Positions 46,956 to 57,231 are shown, numbered from the stretch's first letter. The stretch is DNA of 64,000 bases from Pseudomonas sp. FP2335 (GCF_030687535.1 NZ_CP117437.1:558001-622000), one strand, 5' to 3'. The notes: generated by a model not told the origin, from the letters alone. Numbers and translations: made by a program.

Positions 46956-47807
46956 ATGGCTAAAATTATCGGCATCATCGTCGTCTTCGCAAGCGTGCTC
47001 GGTGGGTACGTCCTGTCCCACGGTAAAATTGCCGCGCTGATCCAACCCTTCGAGGTGATGATTATCGGTGGCGCCGCACTGGGCGCATTCCTGCAGGCGA
47101 ACCCCGGCTACATGACCATGCACGTGGTCAAGAAATCCCTGGCGATGTTCGGTTCGCGCTTTACCCACACCTTCTATCTTGAAGTGCTGGGCCTGGTGTA
47201 TGAGATCCTCAACAAGAGCCGCCGCGAAGGCATGATGGCCATCGAGGCCGACATCGAAGACGCTGCCGCCAGCCCGATTTTCGCCAAGTACCCGGCGGTG
47301 CTCAAAGACGAGCGCATGACCGCCTACATCTGCGATTACCTGCGCATCATGTCCTCCGGCAACATGGCCCCCCATGAGCTGGAAGGCTTGTTCGACATGG
47401 AGTTGTTCAGCCTCAAGGAAGAACTGGAGCATCCGTCCCACGCCGTGACCGGCATCGCCGACGGCATGCCCGGCTTCGGTATCGTTGCGGCGGTACTCGG
47501 TATCGTGGTGACCATGGCTTCCCTGGGCGAAGGCGACCAGGCAGCCATCGGCATGCACGTAGGTGCGGCGCTGGTGGGTACGTTCTTCGGTATCCTCGCG
47601 GCCTACGGCTTCTTCGGCCCGCTGGCCACGTCCCTGGCCCACGATGCCAAGGAAGAAATCAACCTGTACGAATCGATCAAGGCCAGCCTGGTAGCGTCCG
47701 CTTCCGGCATGCCGCCATCGCTGGCGGTGGAGTTCGGTCGTAAAGTGTTGTACCCGAAACATCGCCCAAGCTTCGCCGAGCTGGAACAAGCGGTTCGCGG
47801 TCGCTAA
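46956..47807 (+). CDS. motA: Flagellar motor stator protein MotA
   Basis: A 283-residue four-helix inner-membrane stator subunit. It carries the family blocks KIIGIIVVFASVLGGYVLSHG in helix 1, the cytoplasmic loop SRREGMMAIEADIE, and FGIVAAVLGIVVTMASLGEG followed by AALVGTFFGILAAYGFFGP in helices 3 and 4. Works with MotB to conduct protons and drive rotation. No clear ribosome site precedes the ATG. Expressed from a sigma-28 promoter; motB follows after three bases. Confidence 0.96.
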   Translation: MAKIIGIIVVFASVLGGYVLSHGKIAALIQPFEVMIIGGAALGAFLQANPGYMTMHVVKKSLAMFGSRFTHTFYLEVLGLVYEILNKSRREGMMAIEADIEDAAASPIFAKYPAVLKDERMTAYICDYLRIMSSGNMAPHELEGLFDMELFSLKEELEHPSHAVTGIADGMPGFGIVAAVLGIVVTMASLGEGDQAAIGMHVGAALVGTFFGILAAYGFFGPLATSLAHDAKEEINLYESIKASLVASASGMPPSLAVEFGRKVLYPKHRPSFAELEQAVRGR

Positions 47808-47810
47808 GCC

Positions 47811-48827
47811 ATGGAAAACAACCAGCCGATAATCATCAAGCGCGTCAAGCGCTTCGCTGCGGGGCACCATGGCGGTGCCTGGAAAATCGCCTTCGCCGAC
47901 TTTGCCACGGCGATGATGGCGTTCTTCCTGGTGCTGTGGCTGATGTCCACCGCCACGCCGGAACAGAAGATCGCCATCGCCGGTTACTTCAAGGACCCGA
48001 TCGGCTTCTCGGAAAGCGGCACGCCTTTCGTGATCGACCTGGGCGGCTCGCCGCAGTTGGCGCCGGAGCGCACCATCAACCCGGAGGTCAAGACCGAAGC
48101 GCCGCAGGAACATATCCCGATCGAGCGCGACACCGTCGAAGCCATGGCCGAGCAGGTCGAGCAGGAACGCCTGGAACTGTTGCTGCAAGAGTTGCAGACC
48201 AAGGTCGAGGAGAACCCACAACTGCTGAAGTTCAAGGATCAGATCTCGTTTGAGATCACCCCGGACGGCCTGCGCATCCAGATCACCGACGCGGCCAACC
48301 GGCCGATGTTCGACTCCGGCAGCGCGCGCCTGAAGCCTTACTTCGAAGACATCCTGCTGGCCATGGCCGACACCATCAAGGCGGTGCCGAACAAGATCAG
48401 TATCAGCGGCCACACCGACGCCAAGCCGTACGCGGGCCAAGGCGACTTCGGCAACTGGGAACTCTCCGCCAACCGCGCCAACGCCGCCCGCCGCGCGCTG
48501 GTGGCCGGCAGCTACCCGGACCCGCAAGTGGCGCGCGTGGTGGGCTTTGCCTCCTCGCAGCTGTTTGATCCCAAAGACCCGTTCAACCCGATCAACCGGC
48601 GGATCGACATCGTCGTGCTGACCAAAAAGGCCCAGCGTGCGATTGAAGGTGATCAACCCAAACCGGCGCCGACCTCAGGTGCGGGTGCGCCCGGTGAAGT
48701 ACCGGCCGACCCGAACGCCATCCCGCCAGGGCAGGAGCCGTTGCCGGCCCATGAGCTGCGGCAGAAGCTGAACCTGTTTGACGATGGTGGGGTGAAAGAT
48801 CCTACGGTGCCTAAAGCTGGTTCTTAA
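47811..48827 (+). CDS. motB: Flagellar motor stator protein MotB
   Basis: A 338-residue stator subunit with one membrane helix (AFADFATAMMAFFLVLWLMS) carrying the proton-binding Asp30, a plug-like segment and an OmpA-type peptidoglycan-binding domain (ISGHTDAKPY near residue 198, NRRIDIVVL). The C-terminal 50 residues are Pro-rich. Three bases after motA; followed by a strong terminator. Confidence 0.96.
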   Translation: MENNQPIIIKRVKRFAAGHHGGAWKIAFADFATAMMAFFLVLWLMSTATPEQKIAIAGYFKDPIGFSESGTPFVIDLGGSPQLAPERTINPEVKTEAPQEHIPIERDTVEAMAEQVEQERLELLLQELQTKVEENPQLLKFKDQISFEITPDGLRIQITDAANRPMFDSGSARLKPYFEDILLAMADTIKAVPNKISISGHTDAKPYAGQGDFGNWELSANRANAARRALVAGSYPDPQVARVVGFASSQLFDPKDPFNPINRRIDIVVLTKKAQRAIEGDQPKPAPTSGAGAPGEVPADPNAIPPGQEPLPAHELRQKLNLFDDGGVKDPTVPKAGS

Positions 48828-48843
48828 GCTGCACACGCAAAAA

Positions 48844-48867
48844 GGCCGCGATGATCGCGGCCTTTTT
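48844..48867 (+). terminator. Rho-independent terminator after motB
   Basis: GGCCGCG pairs with CGCGGCC across ATGAT and is flanked by A5 and T5 runs, so it may stop both the motAB transcript and the converging rsgA transcript. Confidence 0.92.
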
Positions 48868-48895
48868 GTTCCTGCCCTGTGGCGCAGCTTTCTGT

Positions 48896-48950
48896 GGTGC
48901 GCAGCAGTCACCGACTTTTTAGGGGTGCTGCGCACCCCAGCGCAAGCAAG
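48896..48950. repeat. Hairpin and degenerate copy of a GTGAGCGGGCTTGCCCC-type REP
   Basis: GGTGCGCAGCA (48896-48906) pairs perfectly with TGCTGCGCACC (48926-48936). The right half, GGGGTGCTGCGCACCCCAGC from 48922, closely resembles the inner right arm of the element near 50757-50796, so this looks like a decayed relative. Confidence 0.55.
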
Positions 48951-48952
48951 GG

Positions 48953-49984
48953 TCAGTAACTGCTTTCAGGAAGACTCGCAATAATCGACCGATAGCTGTT
49001 CATCCGCTGCTGTTGCACGCGTCCATCTTCCAGCGCCTTGAGCAACGCACAGCCCGGCTCGCGGTCGTGTTTGCAATCGCGGAAGCGGCAAGTGCCGATG
49101 AGGTCGTTGAACTCGATGAAGCCCGCTTCCACATCGCTGCGGCTGACGTGGCCGAGGCCGAATTCGCGGATACCCGGGGAGTCGATCAGTTCGCCGCCGC
49201 CGGGGAAGTGGAACAACCGCGCGGTGGTGGTGGTGTGGGTGCCCTGCCCGGACAGTTCCGACAACGGGCCTACACGGGTTTCGACTTCCGGCAGCAGGCT
49301 GTTGACCAGCGAGGATTTACCCACGCCCGATTGGCCGACAAACACGCTGATGCGTCCATCCAACTGCTGTTGCAGTTGCTCCATGCCGTTGCCGTGGTGC
49401 GCCGACACTTCCAGCACCGGGTAACCCAGGGTGCGGTAGACCGCCAGCAGCGCATTGAGCGCCGGGGCGTTCTGCTCGTCGATCAGGTCGAATTTGTTCA
49501 GCAGCAGCAGCGGGCGGATGCCGGCGTGCTCGGCTGCCACCAGGTAGCGGTCGATCAGGTTGGCGTGGGGCTCGGGCAGCGGCGCAAACACGATCACGAT
49601 CATGTCGACGTTGGCCGCCACCGGCTTGAGCTGGCCGCGACTGTCCGGGCGGCGCAGTTCAGTGGTGCGCGGCAACTGGGCGACGATCACGCCGATGCCC
49701 TGGTTGCCGGCACGCCATACCACCTTGTCGCCGGTGACCAGCGCAGGCAGGTTGGCGCGCAGGTGGCAACGGAACACCTGGCCTGTGAGTTCGCCTTCCA
49801 GCGCCTCGACTTCGACCTGCACACCAAAGTGCGCGATCACCAGGCCCGTTTGCTCGGGGCCCAGGTCGCCGCCCTCGAGCGCTTCCACGGCGGAGGATTC
49901 ACGTTTGGCGGCGCGAGCAGCGCGTTCACCTTGAATCTTTTCGATGCGCCAGTTTTGGCGACGATTGAGCTGGCGTTTGGCCAT
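48953..49984 (-). CDS. rsgA: Ribosome small-subunit GTPase RsgA
   Basis: A 343-residue circularly permuted GTPase that assists late 30S assembly. The motifs appear in permuted order: NKFD (163-166), GQSGVGKSS (217-225), DSPG near 269. The C-terminal zinc site C-R-F-R-D-C-K-H is followed by a Cys in EPGC. An OB domain precedes the G domain. ATG 49984 gives a basic N-terminus typical of the family. It is divergent from orn. Confidence 0.96.
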   Translation of the reverse strand: MAKRQLNRRQNWRIEKIQGERAARAAKRESSAVEALEGGDLGPEQTGLVIAHFGVQVEVEALEGELTGQVFRCHLRANLPALVTGDKVVWRAGNQGIGVIVAQLPRTTELRRPDSRGQLKPVAANVDMIVIVFAPLPEPHANLIDRYLVAAEHAGIRPLLLLNKFDLIDEQNAPALNALLAVYRTLGYPVLEVSAHHGNGMEQLQQQLDGRISVFVGQSGVGKSSLVNSLLPEVETRVGPLSELSGQGTHTTTTARLFHFPGGGELIDSPGIREFGLGHVSRSDVEAGFIEFNDLIGTCRFRDCKHDREPGCALLKALEDGRVQQQRMNSYRSIIASLPESSY

Positions 49985-50092
49985 TGGTGTTCCGTGTCGA
50001 TAATGCAAAGGTTGGGTAAAACGGTCGCGAGTCTAGCACGGCCCCGCCTGCTAAACTGCGCAGCTACGCCAAGGTGCCAAGAGAATAGAGCC

Positions 50093-50635
50093 ATGCAAAA
50101 CCCACAGAACCTGATTTGGATCGATCTGGAAATGACCGGTCTGAACCCCGACACCGACGTCATCATCGAGATGGCCACCATTGTCACCGACAGCAACCTC
50201 AATACCCTGGCCGAAGGTCCGGTGATCGCTATCCATCACAGCGACGCCGTGCTGGCCACCATGGACGAATGGAACACCCGCACCCACGGCAACTCCGGCC
50301 TGACCCAGCGCGTGCGCGACAGCCGCATCAGCATGGCCGAAGCCGAAGCCGAGACCATCGCGTTCCTGGAAAAGTGGGTGCCCAAGGGCAAGTCGCCGAT
50401 CTGCGGCAATAGCATCTGCCAGGACCGCCGCTTCCTCTATACCCACATGAAGGGGCTGGAGAGCTACTTCCACTACCGCAACCTGGATGTGTCCACCTTG
50501 AAAGAGCTGGCCGCGCGTTGGGCGCCGGAAGTCAAAGACAGCTTCCATAAAGGCAGCACCCATCTGGCGCTGGATGATATTCGCGAGTCGATCGCCGAGT
50601 TGCAGCATTACCGCAAGCATTTCATCAAGGCTTGA
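50093..50635 (+). CDS. orn: Oligoribonuclease
   Basis: A 180-residue DEDDh 3'-5' exonuclease that degrades dinucleotides, including pGpG from c-di-GMP turnover. Acidic residues are in WIDLEMTGL, in the CQDRRF segment near residue 110 and in HLALDDI, with a His before the last Asp. ATG 50093 lies four bases after a weak GAGAATAGAG. It is divergent from rsgA, as in P. aeruginosa and E. coli. Confidence 0.97.
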   Translation: MQNPQNLIWIDLEMTGLNPDTDVIIEMATIVTDSNLNTLAEGPVIAIHHSDAVLATMDEWNTRTHGNSGLTQRVRDSRISMAEAEAETIAFLEKWVPKGKSPICGNSICQDRRFLYTHMKGLESYFHYRNLDVSTLKELAARWAPEVKDSFHKGSTHLALDDIRESIAELQHYRKHFIKA

Positions 50636-50671
50636 GCCAACCCCTGCGATGAGCGCCTATCTCTTTCTGTC

Positions 50672-50796
50672 GTGAGCGGGCTTGCCCCGCGCTGGGGCAC
50701 GAAGCGCCCCCAATGCAGCCAACATACTCGTCCAAGCAGGTATCATTGCCTGCTTTGGGGCCGCTGCGCGCCCCAGCGCGGGGCAAGCCCGCTCAC
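50672..50796. repeat. Large inverted REP element, GTGAGCGGGCTTGCCCC type
   Basis: Left arm GTGAGCGGGCTTGCCCCGCG and the complementary right arm ending GCCCGCTCAC span 125 bases, longer than the other REPINs. An internal stem AAGCAGG (50734-50740) / CCTGCTT (50749-50755) lies at the centre. It is a different REP family from the GTGGGAG types. It occupies most of the gap between orn and the TRIC gene. Confidence 0.85.
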
Positions 50797-50820
50797 TACA
50801 ACACCGCAAGGATCGCCATC

Positions 50821-51435
50821 ATGTTGTTGATGCTCTACCTCATCGCCATCACCGCCGAAGCCATGACTGGCGCCCTGTCCGCCGGGCGGCGCGGTATGGA
50901 CTGGTTTGGTGTGGTGTTGATCGCCTGCGTGACGGCGCTGGGCGGCGGTTCGGTACGTGACGTGCTGCTGGGGCATTACCCGCTGACCTGGGTCAAACAC
51001 CCGGAATACCTGGTGCTGACCTCGGTGGCGGCGCTGGTGACGATCTTTATCGCGCCGTTGATGCGCCATCTGCGCTCGCTGTTCCTGGCGCTGGATGCCG
51101 TGGGGCTGGTGGCGTTCACCTTGATCGGTTGCATGACCGCCCTGGAAATGGGGCATGGCATGCTGGTGGCGTCGGTCAGTGGCGTGATCACCGGCGTGTT
51201 CGGCGGCATCCTGCGGGACATTTTCTGCAACGACATCCCGCTGATCTTTCGGCGTGAGCTGTACGCCAGCGTGTCGTTCCTCGCCGCCTGGTTCTACCTG
51301 CTGTGTCTGTATCTGGAGCTGCCCAGCGAACAGGCGATTCTGCTGACTTTGTTCAGCGGTTTTCTCTTACGCCTGCTGGCGATCCGTTTTCACTGGGAAA
51401 TGCCCAAGTTCGTCTATAACGACGACGTCCACTAG
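50821..51435 (+). CDS. TRIC/UPF0126 family membrane protein
   Basis: A 204-residue protein of two repeated three-helix units plus a seventh helix. Glycine-rich blocks GGGSVRDVLLG near residue 42 and GGILRDIFCND near residue 129 are diagnostic of the prokaryotic TRIC cation-channel/UPF0126 (YadS) family. Ion specificity is uncertain. ATG 50821 follows AAGGAT. Its stop shares the CTAG palindrome with the converging queG stop. Confidence 0.9.
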   Translation: MLLMLYLIAITAEAMTGALSAGRRGMDWFGVVLIACVTALGGGSVRDVLLGHYPLTWVKHPEYLVLTSVAALVTIFIAPLMRHLRSLFLALDAVGLVAFTLIGCMTALEMGHGMLVASVSGVITGVFGGILRDIFCNDIPLIFRRELYASVSFLAAWFYLLCLYLELPSEQAILLTLFSGFLLRLLAIRFHWEMPKFVYNDDVH

Positions 51436-52499
51436 CCGCGCGTGGCGTGCTGCTTCAGCGCCCATTCCACATGCTCGCGCACCAGCTCTGAGGGGTCGTC
51501 CCGCCGTGCCTTCAAGGCTTCCAGCACGGGGATGCTCGATGGCGCATTGCCCAGGCCCACCGCCAGGTTGCGCAACCAGCGCTCGTACCCGGCGCGGCGC
51601 AGGGGCGAACCTTCGGTGCTGCTGAGGAATTTGTCCTCGTCCCACATAAACAGTTCGGCCAACTCGGCATTGTCCAGGTTGTGGCGAGGCTTGAAATCGC
51701 TTTCGCCGGTGGCGCGGGCGAAACGATTCCACGGGCACACGATCTGACAGTCATCGCAGCCAAATACCCGGTTGCCGATCAACGGTCGCAAGTCTTCCGG
51801 GATTGCGTTCTTCAGTTCGATGGTCAGGTAGGAAATGCAGCGCCGGGCATCCAGCACATAGGGGCCGACGAAGGCATTGGTGGGGCAGATGTCCAGGCAC
51901 GCCGTGCAACGCCCGCAGTGTTCGGTGCCATGGGGCTCGTCCACCGGCAGCGGCAGGTCGACAAACAGCTCGCTGAGGAAGAAGTAACTGCCGGCCTTGC
52001 GATTGAGCACCAGGGTGTTCTTGCCGATCCAGCCCAGGCCGGCCTGTTCGGCGATGGCTTTTTCCAGCACCGGCGCGCTGTCGACGAAGGCGCGGAAGCC
52101 GAACGGCCCGATCTGCGCCTGGATGCGGTCGGCCAGTTGTTGCACGCGCTTGCGGATCAGCTTGTGGTAGTCGCGGCCGAGGGCGTAGCGCGAGATGTAG
52201 GCTTTTTCCGGCTTGGCCAGTAGTTGCGCCATTTGGGTGTCGCCAGGCAGGTAGTCCATGCGCAGCGAGACCACGCGCAGCGTGCCGGGCACCAGTTCAT
52301 CGGGATGGGAGCGTTTGCTGCCGTGGGCGCCCATGTAGTCCATCTCGCCGTGGTAGCCGGCGTCGAGCCAGCGTTGCAGGTGCTGTTCATGCTCGGCGAG
52401 GTCCAGGCCGCTGATGCCGACTTGTTGAAAGCCCAGTTCGCGACCCCAGTCTTTGATCGATTGGGCGAGGGCGGGCAGATCGGAGGTAATCGCGGGCAT
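51432..52499 (-). CDS. queG: Epoxyqueuosine reductase QueG
   Basis: A 355-residue cobalamin-dependent iron-sulfur enzyme for the last step of tRNA queuosine synthesis. Two 4Fe-4S motifs are visible: CGRCTACLDICP near residue 195 and CDDCQIVCPWNR near residue 247. A HEAT-like tail follows. ATG 52499 gives the expected length; an upstream in-frame start is not supported. Divergent from nnrD. Confidence 0.95.
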   Translation of the reverse strand: MPAITSDLPALAQSIKDWGRELGFQQVGISGLDLAEHEQHLQRWLDAGYHGEMDYMGAHGSKRSHPDELVPGTLRVVSLRMDYLPGDTQMAQLLAKPEKAYISRYALGRDYHKLIRKRVQQLADRIQAQIGPFGFRAFVDSAPVLEKAIAEQAGLGWIGKNTLVLNRKAGSYFFLSELFVDLPLPVDEPHGTEHCGRCTACLDICPTNAFVGPYVLDARRCISYLTIELKNAIPEDLRPLIGNRVFGCDDCQIVCPWNRFARATGESDFKPRHNLDNAELAELFMWDEDKFLSSTEGSPLRRAGYERWLRNLAVGLGNAPSSIPVLEALKARRDDPSELVREHVEWALKQHATRG

Positions 52500-52562
52500 G
52501 AGACAGGGGAAACCACAGGTTAGATGCGTATAATTCTGCCAGACATCGGAGCCCGAAGACGC

Positions 52563-53423
52563 ATGCCGCAGACAAAACACTCAATTAACGACGTTCAGCC
52601 CCTGTTGCCTGGCGATTTACCGCAACTGGCTGCGCGTTCCCCGGACTCCCACAAAGGCCGGTTCGGCCACCTGCTGGTGATTGGCGGTGACCGTGGCTTG
52701 GGCGGTGCTGCGCTGCTCAGCGCGGAAAGTGCCTTGCGCAGTGGCGCGGGCCTGGTCTCCCTGGCGACGCGCCCGGAGCACGTGCCTGCCGCCTTGGCCC
52801 GTTTGCCGGAAGTAATGACGGTCGGCGTGAGCTCGGCCAACCAGTTGATGGGCTTGCTGGAGAAAGTTTCGGTCATCGTGGTTGGTCCAGGCCTTGGCGA
52901 TGCCGCCTGGGGCAAAAGCCTGTTGTCCGTCGCCGCCAATGCGCAACAGCCACAGGTCTGGGACGCCGACGCCTTGAACCAACTGGCCACGGGCAGCGTC
53001 AACTTGCCGGCCAACAGTGTCATCACCCCGCATCCGGGTGAGGCTGCGCGGTTGTTGGGCCTGTCGACAGCCGAGGTTCAGGCTGATCGTCTTAAGGTGG
53101 CGCGCGCGTTGAGCCGGAAATTCAATGCAGTGGCTATTCTCAAGGGGGCTGGCAGTTTGATTGCCAGCCCGGATGGACGTGTTTCGCGTTGTGACCAAGG
53201 CCATCCGGCAATGGCCACGGCAGGCTTGGGTGATGTATTGGCCGGCCTCGTCGGAGCATTGCTGGCCCAGGGCATGCCAGCCTATGACGCCAGCTGCCTG
53301 GCTGTGTGGTTGCACGCCACGGCGGGGGATCGCCAAGGCAGCTTTGGTCGCGGCCTGGCGGCCAGTGACCTGATACCTGCCATTCGTCAATTGCTGGAGG
53401 AACAGTCACCGTGTCTGAAGTAA
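52563..53423 (+). CDS. nnrD: ADP-dependent NAD(P)H-hydrate dehydratase
   Basis: A 286-residue ribokinase-like enzyme that repairs hydrated NAD(P)H. The glycine-rich HLLVIGGDRGLGGAALLSAE near residue 36, the ITPHPGEAARL block and the catalytic GLGDVLAG near residue 222 are present. Only the dehydratase domain is encoded; the epimerase half found in E. coli YjeF is absent. The end overlaps tsaE by 13 bases. Confidence 0.9.
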   Translation: MPQTKHSINDVQPLLPGDLPQLAARSPDSHKGRFGHLLVIGGDRGLGGAALLSAESALRSGAGLVSLATRPEHVPAALARLPEVMTVGVSSANQLMGLLEKVSVIVVGPGLGDAAWGKSLLSVAANAQQPQVWDADALNQLATGSVNLPANSVITPHPGEAARLLGLSTAEVQADRLKVARALSRKFNAVAILKGAGSLIASPDGRVSRCDQGHPAMATAGLGDVLAGLVGALLAQGMPAYDASCLAVWLHATAGDRQGSFGRGLAASDLIPAIRQLLEEQSPCLK

Positions 53424-53881
53424 TCCTATTCCTGGCCGATGAAGACGCCATGGTCGCGTTCGGTCAGCGCATCGCGCAGGTCACGGCCGGTGCGGGGCTG
53501 ATCTTTCTCGAGGGCGACCTGGGGGCGGGCAAGACCACGTTGTCCCGGGGAATCATTCGCGGCTTGGGGCATGCGGGCGCGGTAAAAAGCCCGACGTTCA
53601 CCCTGGTAGAGCCTTACGAGATTGGCACCGTGCGCGCCTTTCACTTCGACCTCTACCGTTTGGTCGACCCCGAGGAGCTGGAGTACATGGGTATCCGGGA
53701 TTACTTCGATGAGGATGCGTTGTGCCTGATCGAGTGGCCAGATAAAGGAACAGGCTTTTTGCCAAAGCCGGACCTGACCATTACCATTACGCCGCATGAA
53801 ACAGGACGTCAGTTGAAGTTGTTGCCCCAGAGCGCGCGCGGCCAGTCGTGGTGCGCCGCTTTGGCATTGGAATTCAAATAA
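53411..53881 (+). CDS. tsaE: tRNA threonylcarbamoyladenosine biosynthesis ATPase TsaE
   Basis: A 156-residue P-loop ATPase of the t6A tRNA modification complex. Walker A is GDLGAGKTT at residues 35-43; the family blocks SPTFTLVEPY and FHFDLYRL are present. The GTG start at 53411 lies nine bases after GGAGGAA, inside the end of nnrD, so the two are coupled. amiB begins 15 bases after the stop. Confidence 0.96.
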   Translation: MSEVILFLADEDAMVAFGQRIAQVTAGAGLIFLEGDLGAGKTTLSRGIIRGLGHAGAVKSPTFTLVEPYEIGTVRAFHFDLYRLVDPEELEYMGIRDYFDEDALCLIEWPDKGTGFLPKPDLTITITPHETGRQLKLLPQSARGQSWCAALALEFK

Positions 53882-53896
53882 TTGGTGGGGTTAGGT

Positions 53897-55318
53897 ATGC
53901 GCTTTCGCGCGTTGGTTGCTGTCGTAGGGGTGTTGCTTGCGGCAATGACTGTCAATGTTCTGGCTGCTTCACAGGTGAAAAGTGTGCGCCTGTGGCGAGC
54001 GCCGGATAACACGCGACTGGTGTTCGACCTGTCTGGCCCGGTCCAGCACAGCGTCTTTACCTTGTCGGCGCCGGATCGCCTGGTGATCGACATCAACGGT
54101 GCGACCCTGGCTGCGCCGCTGAAAGTCTCCACCGCCAACACCCCGATTACGTCCATGCGTTCGGCCCAGCGCACGCCGACCGATCTGCGTGTGGTCATCG
54201 ACCTGAAAAAGGCCGTGACCCCGAAGAGCTTTGTGCTGGCGCCCAACGCCCAGTACGGCAACCGGCTGGTGGTCGACCTGTTCGACAACGCCGCCGACGC
54301 CAACCCGCCACCGGCACCTACCCCGAGCGTGGCGACCGTGCCCGCCGTACCGGTCAGCCCGGCGCAACCGCAGGTCAAGTTGCCACCGTTGCCACCGGCC
54401 CCGGCGGGCAAGCGCGACATTATCGTGGTGATCGACGCCGGTCACGGTGGCGAAGATCCGGGTGCCTCGGGTTCCCGTGGGCAACATGAAAAAGACGTGG
54501 TACTGGCCATTGCCCGCGAACTGCAGCGTCAGGTCAATGCCATGAAAGGCTACCGCGCCGAGCTGACGCGTACTGGCGACTACTTTATCCCGTTGCGCGG
54601 GCGTACCGAGATCGCGCGCAAGAAAGGCGCCGACCTGTTCGTCTCGATCCACGCCGACGCCGCGCCGTCCACTGCCGCATTCGGTGCTTCGGTGTTTGCC
54701 TTGTCGGATCGCGGCGCCACGTCCGAGACCGCCCGTTGGCTGGCCGACAGCGAAAACCGTTCCGACTTGATCGGTGGGGCCGGCAACGTGTCCCTCGATG
54801 ACAAGGACAAAATGCTCGCTGGCGTGTTGCTCGACCTGTCGATGACCGCCTCGCTCACCTCCAGCCTGAACGTCGGCCAGAAAGTCCTGAGCAATATCGG
54901 CCGGGTCACGTCGCTGCACAAACAACGCGTGGAGCAGGCCGGGTTCATGGTGCTGAAGTCGCCGGACATCCCGTCGATCCTGGTGGAAACCGGGTTTATC
55001 TCCAACGCCAACGAAGCCTCGAAGCTGGCCAGCGCCAGTCACCAGCAGGCCTTGGCGCGTTCGATCAGTGCCGGTATTCGTCAGTTTTTCCAGCAGAATC
55101 CTCCGCCGGGCACCTATATCGCCTGGCTGCGCGACTCCGGCAAAATCGCCCAGGGCCCGCGTGACCATCGCGTGCAACCGGGCGACACCCTGGCCATGCT
55201 GGCCGTGCGTTTCCAGGTCTCGGCCGCGACGTTGCGCAGCGCCAATAGCCTGAAGACCGATGAATTGAAAGTCGGCCAGGTGTTGACCATCCCTGGCACC
55301 GAATTGGCGGCACAGTAA
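53897..55318 (+). CDS. amiB: N-acetylmuramoyl-L-alanine amidase AmiB
   Basis: A 473-residue exported amidase for cell separation. Order: signal peptide ([20 protein letters not shown]), AMIN domain near 30-125, Pro-rich linker, zinc amidase domain near 175-390 ([33 protein letters not shown]) and a C-terminal LysM repeat ([18 protein letters not shown]). The LysM is not in E. coli AmiB's close paralogue AmiC. ATG follows GGTTAGGT. The stop overlaps the mutL start (TAATG). Confidence 0.95.
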   Translation: MRFRALVAVVGVLLAAMTVNVLAASQVKSVRLWRAPDNTRLVFDLSGPVQHSVFTLSAPDRLVIDINGATLAAPLKVSTANTPITSMRSAQRTPTDLRVVIDLKKAVTPKSFVLAPNAQYGNRLVVDLFDNAADANPPPAPTPSVATVPAVPVSPAQPQVKLPPLPPAPAGKRDIIVVIDAGHGGEDPGASGSRGQHEKDVVLAIARELQRQVNAMKGYRAELTRTGDYFIPLRGRTEIARKKGADLFVSIHADAAPSTAAFGASVFALSDRGATSETARWLADSENRSDLIGGAGNVSLDDKDKMLAGVLLDLSMTASLTSSLNVGQKVLSNIGRVTSLHKQRVEQAGFMVLKSPDIPSILVETGFISNANEASKLASASHQQALARSISAGIRQFFQQNPPPGTYIAWLRDSGKIAQGPRDHRVQPGDTLAMLAVRFQVSAATLRSANSLKTDELKVGQVLTIPGTELAAQ

Positions 55319-57231
55319 TGAGTGAATCAGCGTTGAACAATGGCTCGCGTATCGAGCTGCTCAGCCCGCGCCTGGCCAACCAGATTGCCGCCGGTGAGGT
55401 GGTTGAGCGCCCGGCATCGGTGATCAAGGAGCTGCTGGAAAACAGCATCGACTCCGGCGCCAAGCGCATCGACGTGGACGTGGAGCAGGGCGGCGTCAAA
55501 CTGTTGCGGGTGCGGGATGACGGCAGCGGCATCTCCTCCGATGACCTGCCGCTGGCCCTGGCCCGTCACGCCACCAGCAAGATCCGCGACCTGGAAGACC
55601 TTGAGCGGGTGATGAGCCTGGGCTTCCGGGGTGAGGCGCTGGCGTCCATCAGCTCCGTGGCGCGCCTGACCCTGACCTCGCGCACCCGCGCCGCCGAACA
55701 GGCCTGGCAAGTGGAAACCGAAGGTCGCGACATGGCGCCCCGGGTCCAGCCGGCGGCGCACCCGGTGGGCACTTCGGTGGAAGTGCGCGACCTGTTCTTC
55801 AATACCCCGGCGCGGCGCAAATTCCTCAAGGCCGAGAAAACCGAATTCGATCACCTGCAAGAAGTCATCAAGCGCCTGGCCCTGGCGCGGTTCGACGTGG
55901 CGTTTCACCTGCGCCACAACGGCAAGACCATCCTCAGCCTGCACGAGGCCCATGACGAGGCAGCGCGTGCGCGCCGTGTCTCGGCGATCTGTGGTGCGGG
56001 CTTTTTGGAGCAGGCGCTGCCGATTGAAATCGAACGCAACGGTTTGCGCCTGTGGGGCTGGGTCGGTTTGCCGACCTTTTCCCGCAGCCAGGCGGACTTG
56101 CAGTACTTCTTTGTGAACGGTCGCGCCGTGCGCGACAAACTGGTGGCCCACGCGGTGCGCCAGGCCTACCGCGATGTGCTGTTCAACGGGCGGCATCCGA
56201 CGTTTGTGCTGTTTTTTGAGGTCGACCCGTCGGTGGTGGATGTCAACGTGCACCCGACCAAGCACGAAGTACGTTTCCGTGATGGGCGCATGGTGCACGA
56301 CTTCCTTTATGGCACTTTGCACCGCACCTTGGGCGATGTACGTCCGGATGATCAGCTGTCCGCGCCGATCGTGACCGCGGTGGTACGCCCGAGCGGTCCG
56401 CAGGCCGGTGAGTTCGGGCCCCAGGGCGAAATGAGCCTGGCGGGCAACCTGCTGCAATCGACGCCGCCACAGCCGTCCTTTGCTGCCCCGGGTTCCGGCG
56501 CAGGTGCCGGGTATCAGTATCAATACACTCCGCGTCCGCAATCGGCAGTGCCGGTAGCCGAAGCGCAGGCGGCGTATCGCGAGTTTTTCGCGCCGCTGCC
56601 GGGCGCCGAGCCCGGTGCCGTGGCTCTGCCGGAAGGTGGCGGTGATATTCCGCCGTTGGGTTACGCGTTGGCGCAACTCAAGGGCATCTATATCCTCGCG
56701 GAAAACGCCCACGGCCTGGTGCTGGTGGACATGCACGCCGCCCACGAGCGGATCATGTACGAGCGCCTCAAGATCGCCATGGCCAGCGAGGGTCTCAGCG
56801 GCCAGCCGCTGCTGGTGCCGGAATCCCTGGCGGTCAGCCAGCGCGAAGCCGACTGTGCCGAAGAGCATGCCGGGGTGTTCCAGAAGCTCGGCTTTGAGTT
56901 GCAGCGCCTGGGCCCGGAAACCCTGGCCATCCGCCAGATTCCCGCGCTGCTCAAGCAGGCCGAAGCCAACCGCCTGGTCGCCGACGTGCTTGCCGACCTG
57001 ATGGAATACGGCACCAGCGACCGCGTCCAGGCGCATATCAACGAACTGCTCGGCACCATGGCCTGCCACGGTGCGATCCGCGCCAACCGCCGCCTGGCGC
57101 TGCCGGAAATGAACGGCCTGCTGCGTGACATGGAAAACACCGAGCGCAGCGGGCAGTGCAACCATGGCCGACCGACCTGGACCCAGATGGGCCTGGACGA
57201 TCTGGACAAACTGTTCTTGCGCGGTCGCTGA
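55318..57231 (+). CDS. mutL: DNA mismatch repair protein MutL
   Basis: A 637-residue GHKL ATPase: [17 protein letters not shown] and [13 protein letters not shown] in the N-terminal domain, a Gly/Pro/Ala-rich linker near residues 350-440 and a C-terminal domain with the metal-site motif [12 protein letters not shown] near residue 471 (pattern DxHA-x2-E-x4-E) and ACHGAIRAN. The motif suggests nicking endonuclease activity, as shown for P. aeruginosa MutL. Coupled upstream to amiB and downstream to miaA (TGATG). Confidence 0.97.
   Translation: MSESALNNGSRIELLSPRLANQIAAGEVVERPASVIKELLENSIDSGAKRIDVDVEQGGVKLLRVRDDGSGISSDDLPLALARHATSKIRDLEDLERVMSLGFRGEALASISSVARLTLTSRTRAAEQAWQVETEGRDMAPRVQPAAHPVGTSVEVRDLFFNTPARRKFLKAEKTEFDHLQEVIKRLALARFDVAFHLRHNGKTILSLHEAHDEAARARRVSAICGAGFLEQALPIEIERNGLRLWGWVGLPTFSRSQADLQYFFVNGRAVRDKLVAHAVRQAYRDVLFNGRHPTFVLFFEVDPSVVDVNVHPTKHEVRFRDGRMVHDFLYGTLHRTLGDVRPDDQLSAPIVTAVVRPSGPQAGEFGPQGEMSLAGNLLQSTPPQPSFAAPGSGAGAGYQYQYTPRPQSAVPVAEAQAAYREFFAPLPGAEPGAVALPEGGGDIPPLGYALAQLKGIYILAENAHGLVLVDMHAAHERIMYERLKIAMASEGLSGQPLLVPESLAVSQREADCAEEHAGVFQKLGFELQRLGPETLAIRQIPALLKQAEANRLVADVLADLMEYGTSDRVQAHINELLGTMACHGAIRANRRLALPEMNGLLRDMENTERSGQCNHGRPTWTQMGLDDLDKLFLRGR

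Noticed and set aside
46947..48656. A 569-codon open frame antisense to motA and motB
   Set aside because: Complete overlap with two well-identified genes and composition of a shadow frame rich in His, Gln, Arg and Val.
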